Below are positions 7,302-15,187 of a DNA stretch of 64,000 bases, piece by piece. This DNA comes from Hartmannibacter diazotrophicus. Its GTDB lineage: Bacteria > Pseudomonadota > Alphaproteobacteria > Rhizobiales > Pleomorphomonadaceae. Numbering within the stretch: position 1 is the first letter of the stretch; each line of letters begins with the position of its first letter. Under the pieces are notes generated by a model. It ran no database searches, had not been told where the DNA came from, and saw nothing but the letters and a program-made list of their open reading frames with translations. The stretch covers positions 2,416,550-2,480,549 of the forward strand of contig NZ_LT960614.1 in the NCBI RefSeq assembly GCF_900231165.1, in the 5' to 3' direction. The position numbers and the translations under genes were made by a program.

Positions 7302-9933
7302 TCGCACGCTCGACGTCTCCCTTGTCCTGAAACTCGTCGACCAACTCACCCGCCCGGCCGAGAAGGCCGATCGGGCGCTTGTCGGCCTGCGCGAGGCGGC
7401 AAAGGGGCTCGACCGCGCGGAGGGCGGCGAACGCCTGGCCGGCGATCTCAAGGCCGTGTCCGGCGCCGCCGGAAAGGCCAAGACCGACATCGACCAGATG
7501 CGCCAGGCCGCCGATCGCACGGACGACGGCAACGGCCCGGAGCAACTGAAGCTCGACCTCAACAGCGTGGCCAATGCGGCGGACCTGGCCAAATCCGACA
7601 TCGACCAGATGCGCACCGCTGCCGATCGCGTCGATGACGGCAGCGGCCCGGAAAATCTAGGGTCAGACCTGAAGGTTCTCTCGGGCGCGGCCGACAAGGC
7701 AAAGGCCGACATCGACCAGGTGCGCAATGCCGCCGACCGCGTCGATGACGGTCGCGGACCGGAGGCCCTGAAGAGCGACCTCGATGGCGTGGCGGGCGCG
7801 GCCGGTGAGGCGGAGCAAAGGATCGATCGTGCGAAAGCGGCCGCCGAGCGTCTTGGCCGAACGAATGTCGACCGATTTGGCAGAAGCATGTCAGGCGCGG
7901 CGAGACCGGGCACGCGGGGCGGCCTTTCGAAGGCCGCCACCGCCATGCTCAACCGGCTCGGCGCCGACGCGATCCTGCCGATTGGATCGGGCGTCGCCTA
8001 CGCGCTTGGTGGCGGTGTCGCTTCTGCTGCGCTCGTGGCCGGAGCTTCGGTCAAAGGAGCAGCGAGCGACGAGTTTGCGAGCGATCAGCACCGTGTCCTC
8101 GGCGAATACGGCAAGGAAGATCAGGCCCGATACGATCGCCTCATGTCCGAGATCGGCGCGCGCAAGGGCGTCGGAACGCAAGGCGCCATGGGTGTCTTCA
8201 GCCTTCTCATGAGCGGCGGCCTGGACGCGAAGAATGCGTCGGCGATGACGGAAGGCGCCATCGTCTTTTCCAAGGCAACGCAGGCCAATCCCGAGGACTC
8301 GGCGCGCACGACCATTGCCCTGAAGAACAACATGGGCATCGGGCAATCCGACATGATGGCCGCCTATGACGCCATGGCCTTGGGCGGCAAGGCCGGGCAA
8401 TTCGAAGTCCCCGACATGGCGAGGAGCTTCCCGGCGCTGGCGGCGAGAATGAAGGGGCTCGGCGAAAGCGGGATGCAGGGCGTCAAGGGCCTCGTGGCCA
8501 TGGCGCAGGCTATTCGCAAGACCGCCGGATCGAGCGACGAGGCGGCCACCAACTTCGAGAACATGCTCGACAAGTTCACCGCGTCCGACTTCATCAAAAA
8601 CGCCAAGGACGTCGGCATCAATGTCGAGAAGGTTCTGAAGGACGCGACAAAGAGGGGTGTATCGCCGGTCCTCGCCCTCATCGACGAAATCGGAAGGAAG
8701 GTCGGAAACGATCCCTTCAAACTCTCGGCCTTGCTGCCGGATCGTCAGGCGCGCGCGGGCGTGCAGGCCGTTCTTACCGACATGTCTGAAGTCAGGTCGT
8801 TGATTGAGGAGATGGACCGATCCACCGGCACGGTGATGAATGACTTCGCGACGGCCACAGACAACGCTTCGAGCGCCTTTGACCGGTTTTCGTCGAATGT
8901 CGTCGCAAAGACCAAGTTGCTAGGCGCCCAGGTGCTGCCAGTACTGACGGCGGCGATGAATGGGCTTTCGGGCGCGATGGAAAGCCGCAATCGCGAGCCG
9001 GCAAAGATCGAGGTGCCGGACGACGCCCCCGCCGATCTGAAAAGCGCCGTCAGCAGCGCGAACGATCGCGGCGCGCGGCTCAATCGGTTCTTCGAGGGGC
9101 TCTTCGGCTTTGACAAGAGCGATGCGTCCCGCGCGCTCGACCAGGCCGATGCTTACCGCACCAACGCGGAAAGCCGGATGGCGGGCGCGGACGCGCCTCG
9201 TCCGAAGGTGCCCGAGATGTCGTCGCTCGTGGCCACGCTCGAAATGGCCCAGGTCGAGGACATGAGGAAGGCCGCTGCGGCGGCATCTTCGAGCGCCGCC
9301 CCAGGCGACCCTGAAGCGCGGTTGAAGGCCAATCTGCAGCAACTCGACACGCTGCGGAAAGCCTTGAGTGACTTCGTTTCGCCGGAGGCCCAGACGGCGG
9401 TCAAAGGCCAGATCGAGGCCGTCATGGGCAACCTCAAGGCCACAGCCGAGAGCACCGATTTGGCGCCGGCCGGCCGGGAGATGCTTCAGAAATATGCCGG
9501 TGCGCTGGCAGCCGAGAGCGACCAACCCTTGTCGGTCGCTCGGAAGCTCGCCGACGAACTCAAGGCGCTTCTCGACATCACCCTGACGCCCCGGATAGTT
9601 CCCGAGACGGGCGGTTATCCCGTTCCAAGGCCGCGACCACGCGCCAACGGCACGCCTTCGGCCGATCCGATCCGCTATGAACCGCCGTCGGCCGCACCGC
9701 GCGCCACGCGGATCGACTACGCCCCGCCTCCGCCCGATCGGGCCGCACCGGCCTCCGCGCCGCAACGACAGGCGGCAATTTCCCGTCCTGTCACGGTGCA
9801 CCAGACCATTCACCAGACGATTACCGGCACGGCGGACGCCGAGGCCACGGGACGGGCCGCCGCGCGGGCATTGGACCAGCAGACCGCTCGCTCGTTCGCC
9901 GCCGCCCTTCATGACCTCGGGAGCACGGCATGA
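7294..9933 (+). CDS. T: Phage tail tape measure protein (P2 gpT analogue)
   Basis: This 879-residue protein would set tail length and be ejected through the tube. Residues 1-40 are followed by four tandem 37-residue helical repeats (about 40-187), then a hydrophobic, glycine-rich segment (around 225-255, 'ADAILPIGSGVAYALGGGVA') that may insert in membranes. Next comes a TP901/P2-type core with 'GVFSLLMSGGLDAKNASAMT', coiled-coil stretches, and a Pro/Arg-rich tail ending 'HQTIHQTITGTADAEATGRA'. It is the longest gene of the tail module and lies right after E/E', as expected. It overlaps gpU by 4 bases. Confidence 0.88.
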   Translation: MSDRTLDVSLVLKLVDQLTRPAEKADRALVGLREAAKGLDRAEGGERLAGDLKAVSGAAGKAKTDIDQMRQAADRTDDGNGPEQLKLDLNSVANAADLAKSDIDQMRTAADRVDDGSGPENLGSDLKVLSGAADKAKADIDQVRNAADRVDDGRGPEALKSDLDGVAGAAGEAEQRIDRAKAAAERLGRTNVDRFGRSMSGAARPGTRGGLSKAATAMLNRLGADAILPIGSGVAYALGGGVASAALVAGASVKGAASDEFASDQHRVLGEYGKEDQARYDRLMSEIGARKGVGTQGAMGVFSLLMSGGLDAKNASAMTEGAIVFSKATQANPEDSARTTIALKNNMGIGQSDMMAAYDAMALGGKAGQFEVPDMARSFPALAARMKGLGESGMQGVKGLVAMAQAIRKTAGSSDEAATNFENMLDKFTASDFIKNAKDVGINVEKVLKDATKRGVSPVLALIDEIGRKVGNDPFKLSALLPDRQARAGVQAVLTDMSEVRSLIEEMDRSTGTVMNDFATATDNASSAFDRFSSNVVAKTKLLGAQVLPVLTAAMNGLSGAMESRNREPAKIEVPDDAPADLKSAVSSANDRGARLNRFFEGLFGFDKSDASRALDQADAYRTNAESRMAGADAPRPKVPEMSSLVATLEMAQVEDMRKAAAAASSSAAPGDPEARLKANLQQLDTLRKALSDFVSPEAQTAVKGQIEAVMGNLKATAESTDLAPAGREMLQKYAGALAAESDQPLSVARKLADELKALLDITLTPRIVPETGGYPVPRPRPRANGTPSADPIRYEPPSAAPRATRIDYAPPPPDRAAPASAPQRQAAISRPVTVHQTIHQTITGTADAEATGRAAARALDQQTARSFAAALHDLGSTA
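7411..7854 (+). repeat. Four tandem 111-base (37-residue) repeats within the tape measure gene
   Basis: The unit is roughly 'D-D-G-x-G-P-E-x-L-K-x-D-L' followed by 'AAxxAKxDIDQMRxAADR'. Copies start at residues 40, 77, 114 and 151. Copies 2 and 3 are the most alike; copies 1 and 4 have diverged. The periodicity suggests an amphipathic helix repeat; because tail length scales with tape length, copy number could alter tail length. Confidence 0.85.
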
Positions 9934-10355
9934 ACGCGCTCGTCGCCATCGGGCCGGCGATCCTTCGCGTCATCGGCATGAACCCGCAACGGATCGCCAG
10001 CCGGGAGACCGGCCGCGTCATCGTCACGCCCACCTTCGGCGGCAACGATATCCAGCTCACCGGCTCCGATCCCAAGGAAACCTCGATCGATGCCGAGACG
10101 CTGCCGCAAACCCTCGGCGGTACGGACGCGGTTACCTTGCTCACCGCCTATCAGCGGCTTCAGACGCCCGTCCCCTTCATCCGCCTGTCGGCCTCCTTCC
10201 TCGGCCTCGTTTCGACCGGGAGCGTCATCGTCAAGGAGCTGGAGGTCGACGAGGAGCGGCTCCATCCGCGCGACGGGCTTGGCCGCATCATGCGCATGCG
10301 GGTCACCCTCGTTCATTCCGGCGATTTGTTCGGCTGGGGGCTGAGCTTCCTATGA
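9930..10355 (+). CDS. U: Phage tail protein gpU
   Basis: This 141-residue protein resembles P2 gpU, a tail completion / tip protein. The characteristic portion is 'GGNDIQLTGSDPKETSIDAE', matching the family pattern in which a beta-hairpin is followed by an 'FP' or similar turn, and 'HSGDLFGWGLSFL' at the end. The ATG overlaps the tape measure stop and the last codon overlaps the gpX start (ATGA), so T-U-X-D are translationally coupled. The order fits P2 exactly. Confidence 0.8.
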   Translation: MNALVAIGPAILRVIGMNPQRIASRETGRVIVTPTFGGNDIQLTGSDPKETSIDAETLPQTLGGTDAVTLLTAYQRLQTPVPFIRLSASFLGLVSTGSVIVKELEVDEERLHPRDGLGRIMRMRVTLVHSGDLFGWGLSFL

Positions 10356-10567
10356 CCACCTACACCGTGCGCCTGCCGGACGGCGAACGCCTCGACCGGA
10401 TCGCAAAGGCCCTGTTCGGATCGGAGCGTGACGGCGCGACCGAGACGCTCCTCGATGCCAATCCGGGGCTTGCCGCCCTTGGCCCCGTCATCCCGGCCGG
10501 GACCGTCGTCGTCGTGCCCGACGCCGTGACCGCGCCCGCCGACGACACCCAGCGGATTTGGGAGTAA
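10352..10567 (+). CDS. X: Phage tail protein gpX (LysM-like)
   Basis: The ATG at 10352 overlaps the gpU stop by four bases (ATGA). The 71-residue product has the LysM-like layout of P2 gpX: 'YTVRLPDGERLDRIAKALFG', a helical centre with 'LLDANPGLAALGPVIPAGT' and the closing 'VVVVPD'. In P2-like tails this small protein sits at the tip or hub and may contact peptidoglycan. Length and position match the family. Confidence 0.85.
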   Translation: MTTYTVRLPDGERLDRIAKALFGSERDGATETLLDANPGLAALGPVIPAGTVVVVPDAVTAPADDTQRIWE

Positions 10568-10570
10568 CGC

Positions 10571-11578
10571 ATGGCCGTTCGCTTTCCGCGCGTCGAGGTG
10601 ACAGGCCCGCAAGGCGGCAATCTCTACACCCGCTTTTCCTCAACGCTGGCCTCGATCACGATCACCGACGCGGCCGGTTACGACGCCGACGAATGCGTCC
10701 TGCGTTTCCGCATGACGCCGCCCTATATGACCGCGCCGGAGCTGGGCACGATCTACGACGTCACGGCCGGCTGGTCGGACGGGATCGGCGGCACCTACAA
10801 GGGCCGCTTCTCGGTTCAGCGCGTCGGCTTCGGCGGCGATCCGAAGCGCGGTTACGAGATGCTCGTGATCTGCCGCTCGGCGCTGCTCTCAGACAAGCTG
10901 CTCGACCAGGGCAGCGAGCATTTCGACGACAAGACATTCGGCGACATCGCCAAGAAGGTCGCCAAGGATGCGGGCCTTGAGGCCGTCGTCGACAAGGAGC
11001 TGGCAGCGATCAAGATCAAGTATCGCCTGCGCCGGTCGCAAAGCCGCATCGACTTCCTGACGGACATGGCCAGCGATTTCGGCGCGACCTGCAAGGTGGC
11101 GATGGACAAGATCATCCTGGCAAAGCGCGGCAGCGGCAAGAGCGCGTCCGGCGCCGATCTGCCGACGATCACGCCCATCTTCATCGGCGGCGAGTTCGGC
11201 CACAACGTCGATTTCGAGCTACGCGGCGTCGTGTCTGAGTCGGGGACGGAGACCTATGACCCGAAGACCGGCAAGCTGATCAAGTCGGCCGACACCGGCA
11301 AGGGCAAGGGCAAGGCGAAGGCGATCCATCAGGCGGCCTCGACCGAGGAGGCGAAGGCCATGGCGGCGGCCCGTCTGCGCGAGCTGCTCCGCCGCACGAT
11401 CAGCGGCTATTTCGAAATGCCGGGCAATCCGATTGCCTTTGCCGGCGCCGACGTCAAGCCGCTGGGATACGGCCCCGACATCTCGCAGGCCAAGATGGTC
11501 GCCGAGAGCGTCATCCACGAAATCAGCCCGCAAGACGGCTGGATCACCACCGTAACCGTCGAGCGCAAGCCAGACTGA
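10571..11578 (+). CDS. D: Phage baseplate hub protein gpD (late control D family)
   Basis: This 335-residue protein is a P2 gpD homologue, structurally related to the N-terminal part of VgrG and T4 gp27, which forms the hub that carries the spike. Diagnostic parts are 'YKGRFSVQRVGFGGDPKRGY', 'RLRRSQSRIDFLTDMASDFG' and the C-terminal 'AESVIHEISPQDGWITTVTV'. A low-complexity Lys/Gly insertion 'GKGKGKAKA' falls near residue 240. It is the last recognisable tail gene. In P2 the next gene is the activator ogr, but here only intergenic DNA and a tRNA follow. Confidence 0.88.
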   Translation: MAVRFPRVEVTGPQGGNLYTRFSSTLASITITDAAGYDADECVLRFRMTPPYMTAPELGTIYDVTAGWSDGIGGTYKGRFSVQRVGFGGDPKRGYEMLVICRSALLSDKLLDQGSEHFDDKTFGDIAKKVAKDAGLEAVVDKELAAIKIKYRLRRSQSRIDFLTDMASDFGATCKVAMDKIILAKRGSGKSASGADLPTITPIFIGGEFGHNVDFELRGVVSESGTETYDPKTGKLIKSADTGKGKGKAKAIHQAASTEEAKAMAAARLRELLRRTISGYFEMPGNPIAFAGADVKPLGYGPDISQAKMVAESVIHEISPQDGWITTVTVERKPD

Positions 11579-11583
11579 GCATC

Positions 11584-11610
11584 GGACCCAAAAGTGGGTC
11601 CGGTTTTGGG
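11584..11610. repeat. Rhizobiales-type intergenic palindrome, copy 2 (variant)
   Basis: The core CCCAAAAGTGGGTCCGGTTTTGGG shares the layout of the element at 5938-5984, with A replacing G inside the outer arms. Arms 11587-11593 and 11604-11610 are complementary; a second pairing option is GGACCC (11584-11589) with GGGTCC (11596-11601). A further half-copy (CCCAAAACGGG) is near 11647. It lies directly after the gpD stop. Confidence 0.65.
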
Positions 11611-11656
11611 GAGCCTAAAAAGGTGCTTCAAGCCGCATTATGCAGACCCAAAACGG

Positions 11657-11699
11657 GTGCCATTCGATCTTGCGCGCCGTGCCATTCGGTTTTGCGCGC
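11657..11699. repeat. Two tandem 21-bp direct repeats near tRNA-Lys
   Basis: Bases 11657-11677 and 11679-11699 differ at only two positions and share GTGCCATTCG and TTGCGCGC. They sit between the end of the phage tail module and the 3' end of the tRNA. They could be remnants of an integration event or recombinase-binding sites; no function is demonstrated. Confidence 0.6.
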
Positions 11700-11771
11700 T
11701 ACACTTGCGCGCCAGGCTGGCGGACAACGGCGCCGGCGTCTGAATCGCAAAAGAAGAATGCGGAAGAGAGA

Positions 11772-11847
11772 TGGTGAGCGCGCTGGGACTCGAACCCAGG
11801 ACCGTTCGATTAAAAGTCGAATGCTCTACCGGCTGAGCTACGCGCTC
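11772..11847 (-). tRNA. tRNA-Lys (anticodon TTT)
   Basis: Read on the minus strand the gene begins GAGCGCGTAGCTCAGCCGG and ends with an encoded CCA. The acceptor arms GAGCGCG and CGCGCTC pair perfectly. The anticodon loop is CTTTTAA, giving anticodon TTT for lysine, and the T-arm contains GGTTCGAGTCC. The 3' end faces the phage tail genes, the usual arrangement when a tRNA is an attachment site. The remaining flanks (11,700-11,771 and 11,848-11,977) hold no gene I can support. Confidence 0.97.
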
Positions 11848-11977
11848 ACAACAACGGGAACCGTTCCGGTTTGACGGGCCCGCAAGTGGGCTTTGACATA
11901 CTCGACGGGTGCGGTCCGCGCAACCATTCAGGCCGAAGAAAATCATGCCACGGCTGCGGCGAAGTTACGAGCGTCCG

Positions 11978-12550
11978 TCAGGCGCTTGGCCCGGCCTCGA
12001 AGAAGGCTGCTATGCGGGCCTCGATCCAGCTGAAGGCCTCGCGTTCGCGCTCGCCCGCCGTCTTGTCGATGGAGATGCGGTGATAGGCCATTTCCGTGTC
12101 GATCTTCTCGCGCGGCAGCATGCCGAGACGCGTCGAAAGGATGGCCGCCTCCAGCACCGCCGCCTGGGCCCGGTTGAAGCCGAGGAAGGGCTTGTGCGCC
12201 ACCTCGTGCAGCACCTTGCAGCGGAATTTCGGCCGTTGCTCGTCATCAGTGAAGTCGATCGCCTCCAGCTCCATGTGCCCGAAGCTGTCTGCCAAACGCA
12301 TGCCGTCGACCTTGTCGGCAGGCACGAGCGGCCAGTCGCTCCGTCCGGTCAGGAACCCCGCGAGAATGCGCACGTCCGCTGGCGAGGAAACGACCAGATA
12401 GGGATGGCGCTGGACATTCTCGATGGCGGGCGAAGGCCGGAAGGGCATGAAAAGCCAGTTATCGCCGTCCTTGTGAAGGCCATAGGGGCGGACATGGAAG
12501 CTGCCGTCGGCGTTCTTCGTGGCGACGATGGTCTCCAGGATGAAGGGCAT
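11978..12550 (-). CDS. DUF447 family flavin-binding-type protein of the H4MPT cluster
   Basis: This 190-residue protein resembles DUF447, a family shared by methanogens and H4MPT-containing bacteria and often placed next to H4MPT genes. Segments include 'MPFILETIVATKNADGSFHV', 'FRPSPAIENVQRHPYLVVS' and a C-terminal helical part 'HRISIDKTAGEREREAFSWI'. The fold is likely a split-barrel FMN-binding domain plus a helical tail. Its biochemical role is not established; a redox step in cofactor synthesis is possible. It is the last gene of the long minus-strand operon and overlaps the preceding stop by one base (TGATG). Confidence 0.75.
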   Translation of the reverse strand: MPFILETIVATKNADGSFHVRPYGLHKDGDNWLFMPFRPSPAIENVQRHPYLVVSSPADVRILAGFLTGRSDWPLVPADKVDGMRLADSFGHMELEAIDFTDDEQRPKFRCKVLHEVAHKPFLGFNRAQAAVLEAAILSTRLGMLPREKIDTEMAYHRISIDKTAGEREREAFSWIEARIAAFFEAGPSA

Positions 12551-13998
12551 CAGGATGGCTCCTCGCCGGACGCATCGGGCCTCGGACTGTTCGGCGTCGG
12601 CCGCTGCTTGCCCTTGAGGGTGTGGCCGGCCTCCTGCAGGCGCGTCACGTCTTCCTCCTTGCGGTCCATCGCGGCGCCCCAGTCGAGCGGGTTGTCCTGG
12701 GCGTATCGCTTGCCAAGACCGAAGGCGATTTCCGCCCGCGCCAGTTCCGCGCCGAGATAGAAGGCATGCCCGCCGTCATTTTCCACACCGAGATGGGGAA
12801 AGAACTCGAAGGCGTCCGTATCGGTGACGTGGAGATCCCGGTTGTAGATGTGAATGCCGTCCTCGGCGACCTCGATGCGGAAATTCTGGTCGCGCACGGC
12901 CTTGGCCGAGACCTCCACGCCCTCCGGCGTGTTGGCGTAGGGCTTGCGCTCGTGCAGAGAACAGAGCGCGCCGCCGTAGCCCTTCGGCAAGGCATGGTCG
13001 CGCCTGGCGGCAAACATGATCCGGCGGGCGGCGTCATGTTCTTCGATCGTCCGGCGGGTGTGGGGACTGACCTGAACCACCAGCACGTTGCGGATCGAAA
13101 GCTCCGAGCAGACGCCGAGCAGCGTCGCCGTGATGCCGCTGGTATCGGCCTCGGTGAGTTCGGTGAGGTTGCCGGTTCCCATGAGCATCTCGGTCTCGGG
13201 AAAACGGCGACGGAACTCGACATAGCGCGCGAGCGATGCGGCAAAGCCGAAGTGGATCGGATCGAGGATCGGATCGGCCATATAGGGCAGGCCCCAGGCC
13301 TCCATCTTCTCCGCCGCCCGGCAGAGAGACTCAAGATCGCCCGATGTCGCCGGCACGAGAACGGGCACCGCGTCGATGTCCCGCGCGTGATGCACCGTTT
13401 CCTCGTTGAGGCTGAGGAGAAAATCGCAGCCCGCGCGAGCCCCAGTCAGCAGTTCGTCCAGATTGGCGCTGTCGACGCTGACGAGGAAGCCGGCGCTCTT
13501 CAGGGCCTTCACGGTGTCGGCGAGATGCGGGAAGGGCATATCCGGCAGACCGCCGATGTCGATGACGTCGCCGCCCGCGGCTCTCAGTTGCTCTGCCTTC
13601 GCCAGAATGGCATCGACGGAAAGCTCCGGCGCCTCGGTGATTTCGGCGAAGATGCGCAGGTCATGCTGCGAGAGATCCGGCTCCCGCCCACCGCGCCCAA
13701 AATAGACCGGAAGGTCGATGATCTCGTCCGGGCCGCGCTCGAAGGGCACACCGAAATGGCTGGACAGGGACTCTAGATCGGCCCGGCAGCGGCCCGGCAG
13801 AACGACTCCTGTGATGCCGTCCGGCAAGCTCAAGCGGCGCAGGATGATCTTTTCGGTCATCAACGCGGCGACCTTCACGCCGATGTCGATGATCGTCCAG
13901 TCGAAAGCCTCGCGCCCCATCTCATCCATGAGACGGGCGAGACGGTCATGGGCAAGTTGTCCGGTCAGGAGAGCGAGGTGAGGCCGCGCATCGGTCAT
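12550..13998 (-). CDS. Dihydropteroate synthase-like protein (H4MPT biosynthesis)
   Basis: This 482-residue protein has an N-terminal domain of about 140 residues (DUF6513-like, 'MTDARPHLALLTGQLAHDRL') and a TIM-barrel domain related to dihydropteroate synthase ('AGGDVIDIGGLPDMPFPHLA', 'LVSVDSANLDELLTGARAGC'). It fits the archaeal-type DHPS-related family found with H4MPT genes. The proposed role is coupling the pterin to beta-ribofuranosylaminobenzene 5'-phosphate, the H4MPT counterpart of the FolP reaction. A true FolP is encoded in the same operon. The C-terminal 40 residues are low-complexity and probably disordered. The family assignment is good; the reaction is inferred. Confidence 0.75.
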   Translation of the reverse strand: MTDARPHLALLTGQLAHDRLARLMDEMGREAFDWTIIDIGVKVAALMTEKIILRRLSLPDGITGVVLPGRCRADLESLSSHFGVPFERGPDEIIDLPVYFGRGGREPDLSQHDLRIFAEITEAPELSVDAILAKAEQLRAAGGDVIDIGGLPDMPFPHLADTVKALKSAGFLVSVDSANLDELLTGARAGCDFLLSLNEETVHHARDIDAVPVLVPATSGDLESLCRAAEKMEAWGLPYMADPILDPIHFGFAASLARYVEFRRRFPETEMLMGTGNLTELTEADTSGITATLLGVCSELSIRNVLVVQVSPHTRRTIEEHDAARRIMFAARRDHALPKGYGGALCSLHERKPYANTPEGVEVSAKAVRDQNFRIEVAEDGIHIYNRDLHVTDTDAFEFFPHLGVENDGGHAFYLGAELARAEIAFGLGKRYAQDNPLDWGAAMDRKEEDVTRLQEAGHTLKGKQRPTPNSPRPDASGEEPS

Positions 13999-14555
13999 GA
14001 CACCGTTTCGCCGATATGGGCCATGCGCGCAAGCACGGCTTCCTCAAGCTCGGACAGTGTCTCGACCACCGTCGTCGCATCGAATTCGCGCAGCCGCTCG
14101 GTGTTCTCAAGGTCGACCCGGCGCGGATAGACCTTGAACCAACCGGACGGCGCCTCGGTGTCCATCTCCGGCCGGGTGTCGCAGGCAAAGACGATGGTGG
14201 GAACGCGGCACTTGCCGGCCTGCGCAAAGCAGTTCGTCGGCAAAGTATCGGAAATGCCGACGACGCACTTGGCGACGGTGTTGGAGGTTGCAGGCCCCAC
14301 GATCAGCGTGTGGTAGTGGCCCTTGTAGAAATTGCCGACCGGCGGCGCGCTCGCCGCGCCATCCTTGAAGACGCGCGTCCCCTCCTGCATGCCGGATAGG
14401 TCCTTGCCGTACTGCCGCAGAACCTCGTCGCCGGCCTTGGAAAGAAAGATGTCGAGCTTCGGCATCCGCTTCATCAGGTCGAGCGTTTCCTGCACATAGT
14501 GGCCCGAGCCGGTGAGAGCCCAGCCGAGCCGGGGAGTGGGGGCGCGGGTGGTCAT
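13995..14555 (-). CDS. DmrB/archaeoflavoprotein-like flavoprotein (dihydromethanopterin reductase candidate)
   Basis: This 186-residue protein has a flavodoxin-like UbiX/PPC-DC fold. It begins 'LGWALTGSGHYVQETLDLMK', continues with 'GHYHTLIVGPATSNTVAKCV', and has 'GISDTLPTNCFAQAGKCRVP', where neighbouring cysteines resemble those of archaeoflavoproteins. The DmrB group reduces dihydromethanopterin to H4MPT with FMN. In this operon it is the natural candidate for the last reduction of the pterin. Its start overlaps the stop of the preceding kinase gene and its stop overlaps the start of the DHPS-like gene, both by four bases. Confidence 0.72.
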   Translation of the reverse strand: MTTRAPTPRLGWALTGSGHYVQETLDLMKRMPKLDIFLSKAGDEVLRQYGKDLSGMQEGTRVFKDGAASAPPVGNFYKGHYHTLIVGPATSNTVAKCVVGISDTLPTNCFAQAGKCRVPTIVFACDTRPEMDTEAPSGWFKVYPRRVDLENTERLREFDATTVVETLSELEEAVLARMAHIGETVS

Positions 14556-15187
14556 GAAGCGTGTCGTCTCTCTGGGACTTTATGCGTGCCGGTCGCGAAA
14601 GGGTTGGTGTCTGCCGAAAGGGCCGCCGGCCCGACGAAGGCAACCTCACCCTGGAATTCGCTGGCGTATTTGAGGAAGGCCGCATCGACCTGGCCCTTGG
14701 CGGCGATGTCCTGAAGGCGGTCCTGATCGGCCACATCAATCGACTTGACGAGGATCAGGCGGTCAGCGCCAAGATCCCGCGCCAGAACGGCGGCGAGGCT
14801 GTCGCTCGTCACGTCCCAGCTTTCGGCGATATCGTCACGTCCGATGAACTGCCTTGAGGCGTGCCAGACGGGAAGGCCGCCGGCCTGCCAGCAGGTGTCC
14901 GCCTCAGCAGGCGTCCCGACCATCCGGCATTGCGGATAGAATTCGCACAGGATCTCGCCGAATTTCGTCATCGCGTCGATGGCGAAGTCGTGGGCAAGAC
15001 GATCCGAAAAGCCGGCCTCGCGCTGCGCCTGCCGGATGCCATCGGCAATCGCGCCGCCGCCCGGCAGCATGACGACACGCGCTTTGCTCGCGGCAATCCG
15101 CGCCATGAGACGGTCGAGCAGCGGCCGCTGGCTCATCAGGCTGCCGCCGATCTTGACCACCATGAGGGCAGGGCGATCCGTCATCAT
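14552..15187 (-). CDS. MfnE-like amino-acid-kinase-fold protein (methanofuran-type cofactor synthesis)
   Basis: This 211-residue protein has the amino acid kinase fold: 'LMVVKIGGSLMSQRPLLDR', 'VVMLPGGGAIADGIRQAQRE' and 'WDVTSDSLAAVLARDLGAD'. MfnE phosphorylates 5-(aminomethyl)-3-furanmethanol phosphate in methanofuran synthesis and belongs to this fold. The gene directly follows the MfnB-like gene, with overlapping ends, which supports a shared furan pathway. A different kinase substrate cannot be excluded. Confidence 0.72.
   Translation of the reverse strand: MMTDRPALMVVKIGGSLMSQRPLLDRLMARIAASKARVVMLPGGGAIADGIRQAQREAGFSDRLAHDFAIDAMTKFGEILCEFYPQCRMVGTPAEADTCWQAGGLPVWHASRQFIGRDDIAESWDVTSDSLAAVLARDLGADRLILVKSIDVADQDRLQDIAAKGQVDAAFLKYASEFQGEVAFVGPAALSADTNPFATGTHKVPERRHAS

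Noticed and set aside
7411-7854. CRISPR-like repeat array
   Set aside because: The repeats are in-frame coding units in the tape measure gene with no unique spacers.
11623-11874. Plus-strand open frame spanning the tRNA-Lys region
   Set aside because: It runs through a complete tRNA on the other strand and encodes Arg-rich sequence with no motif.
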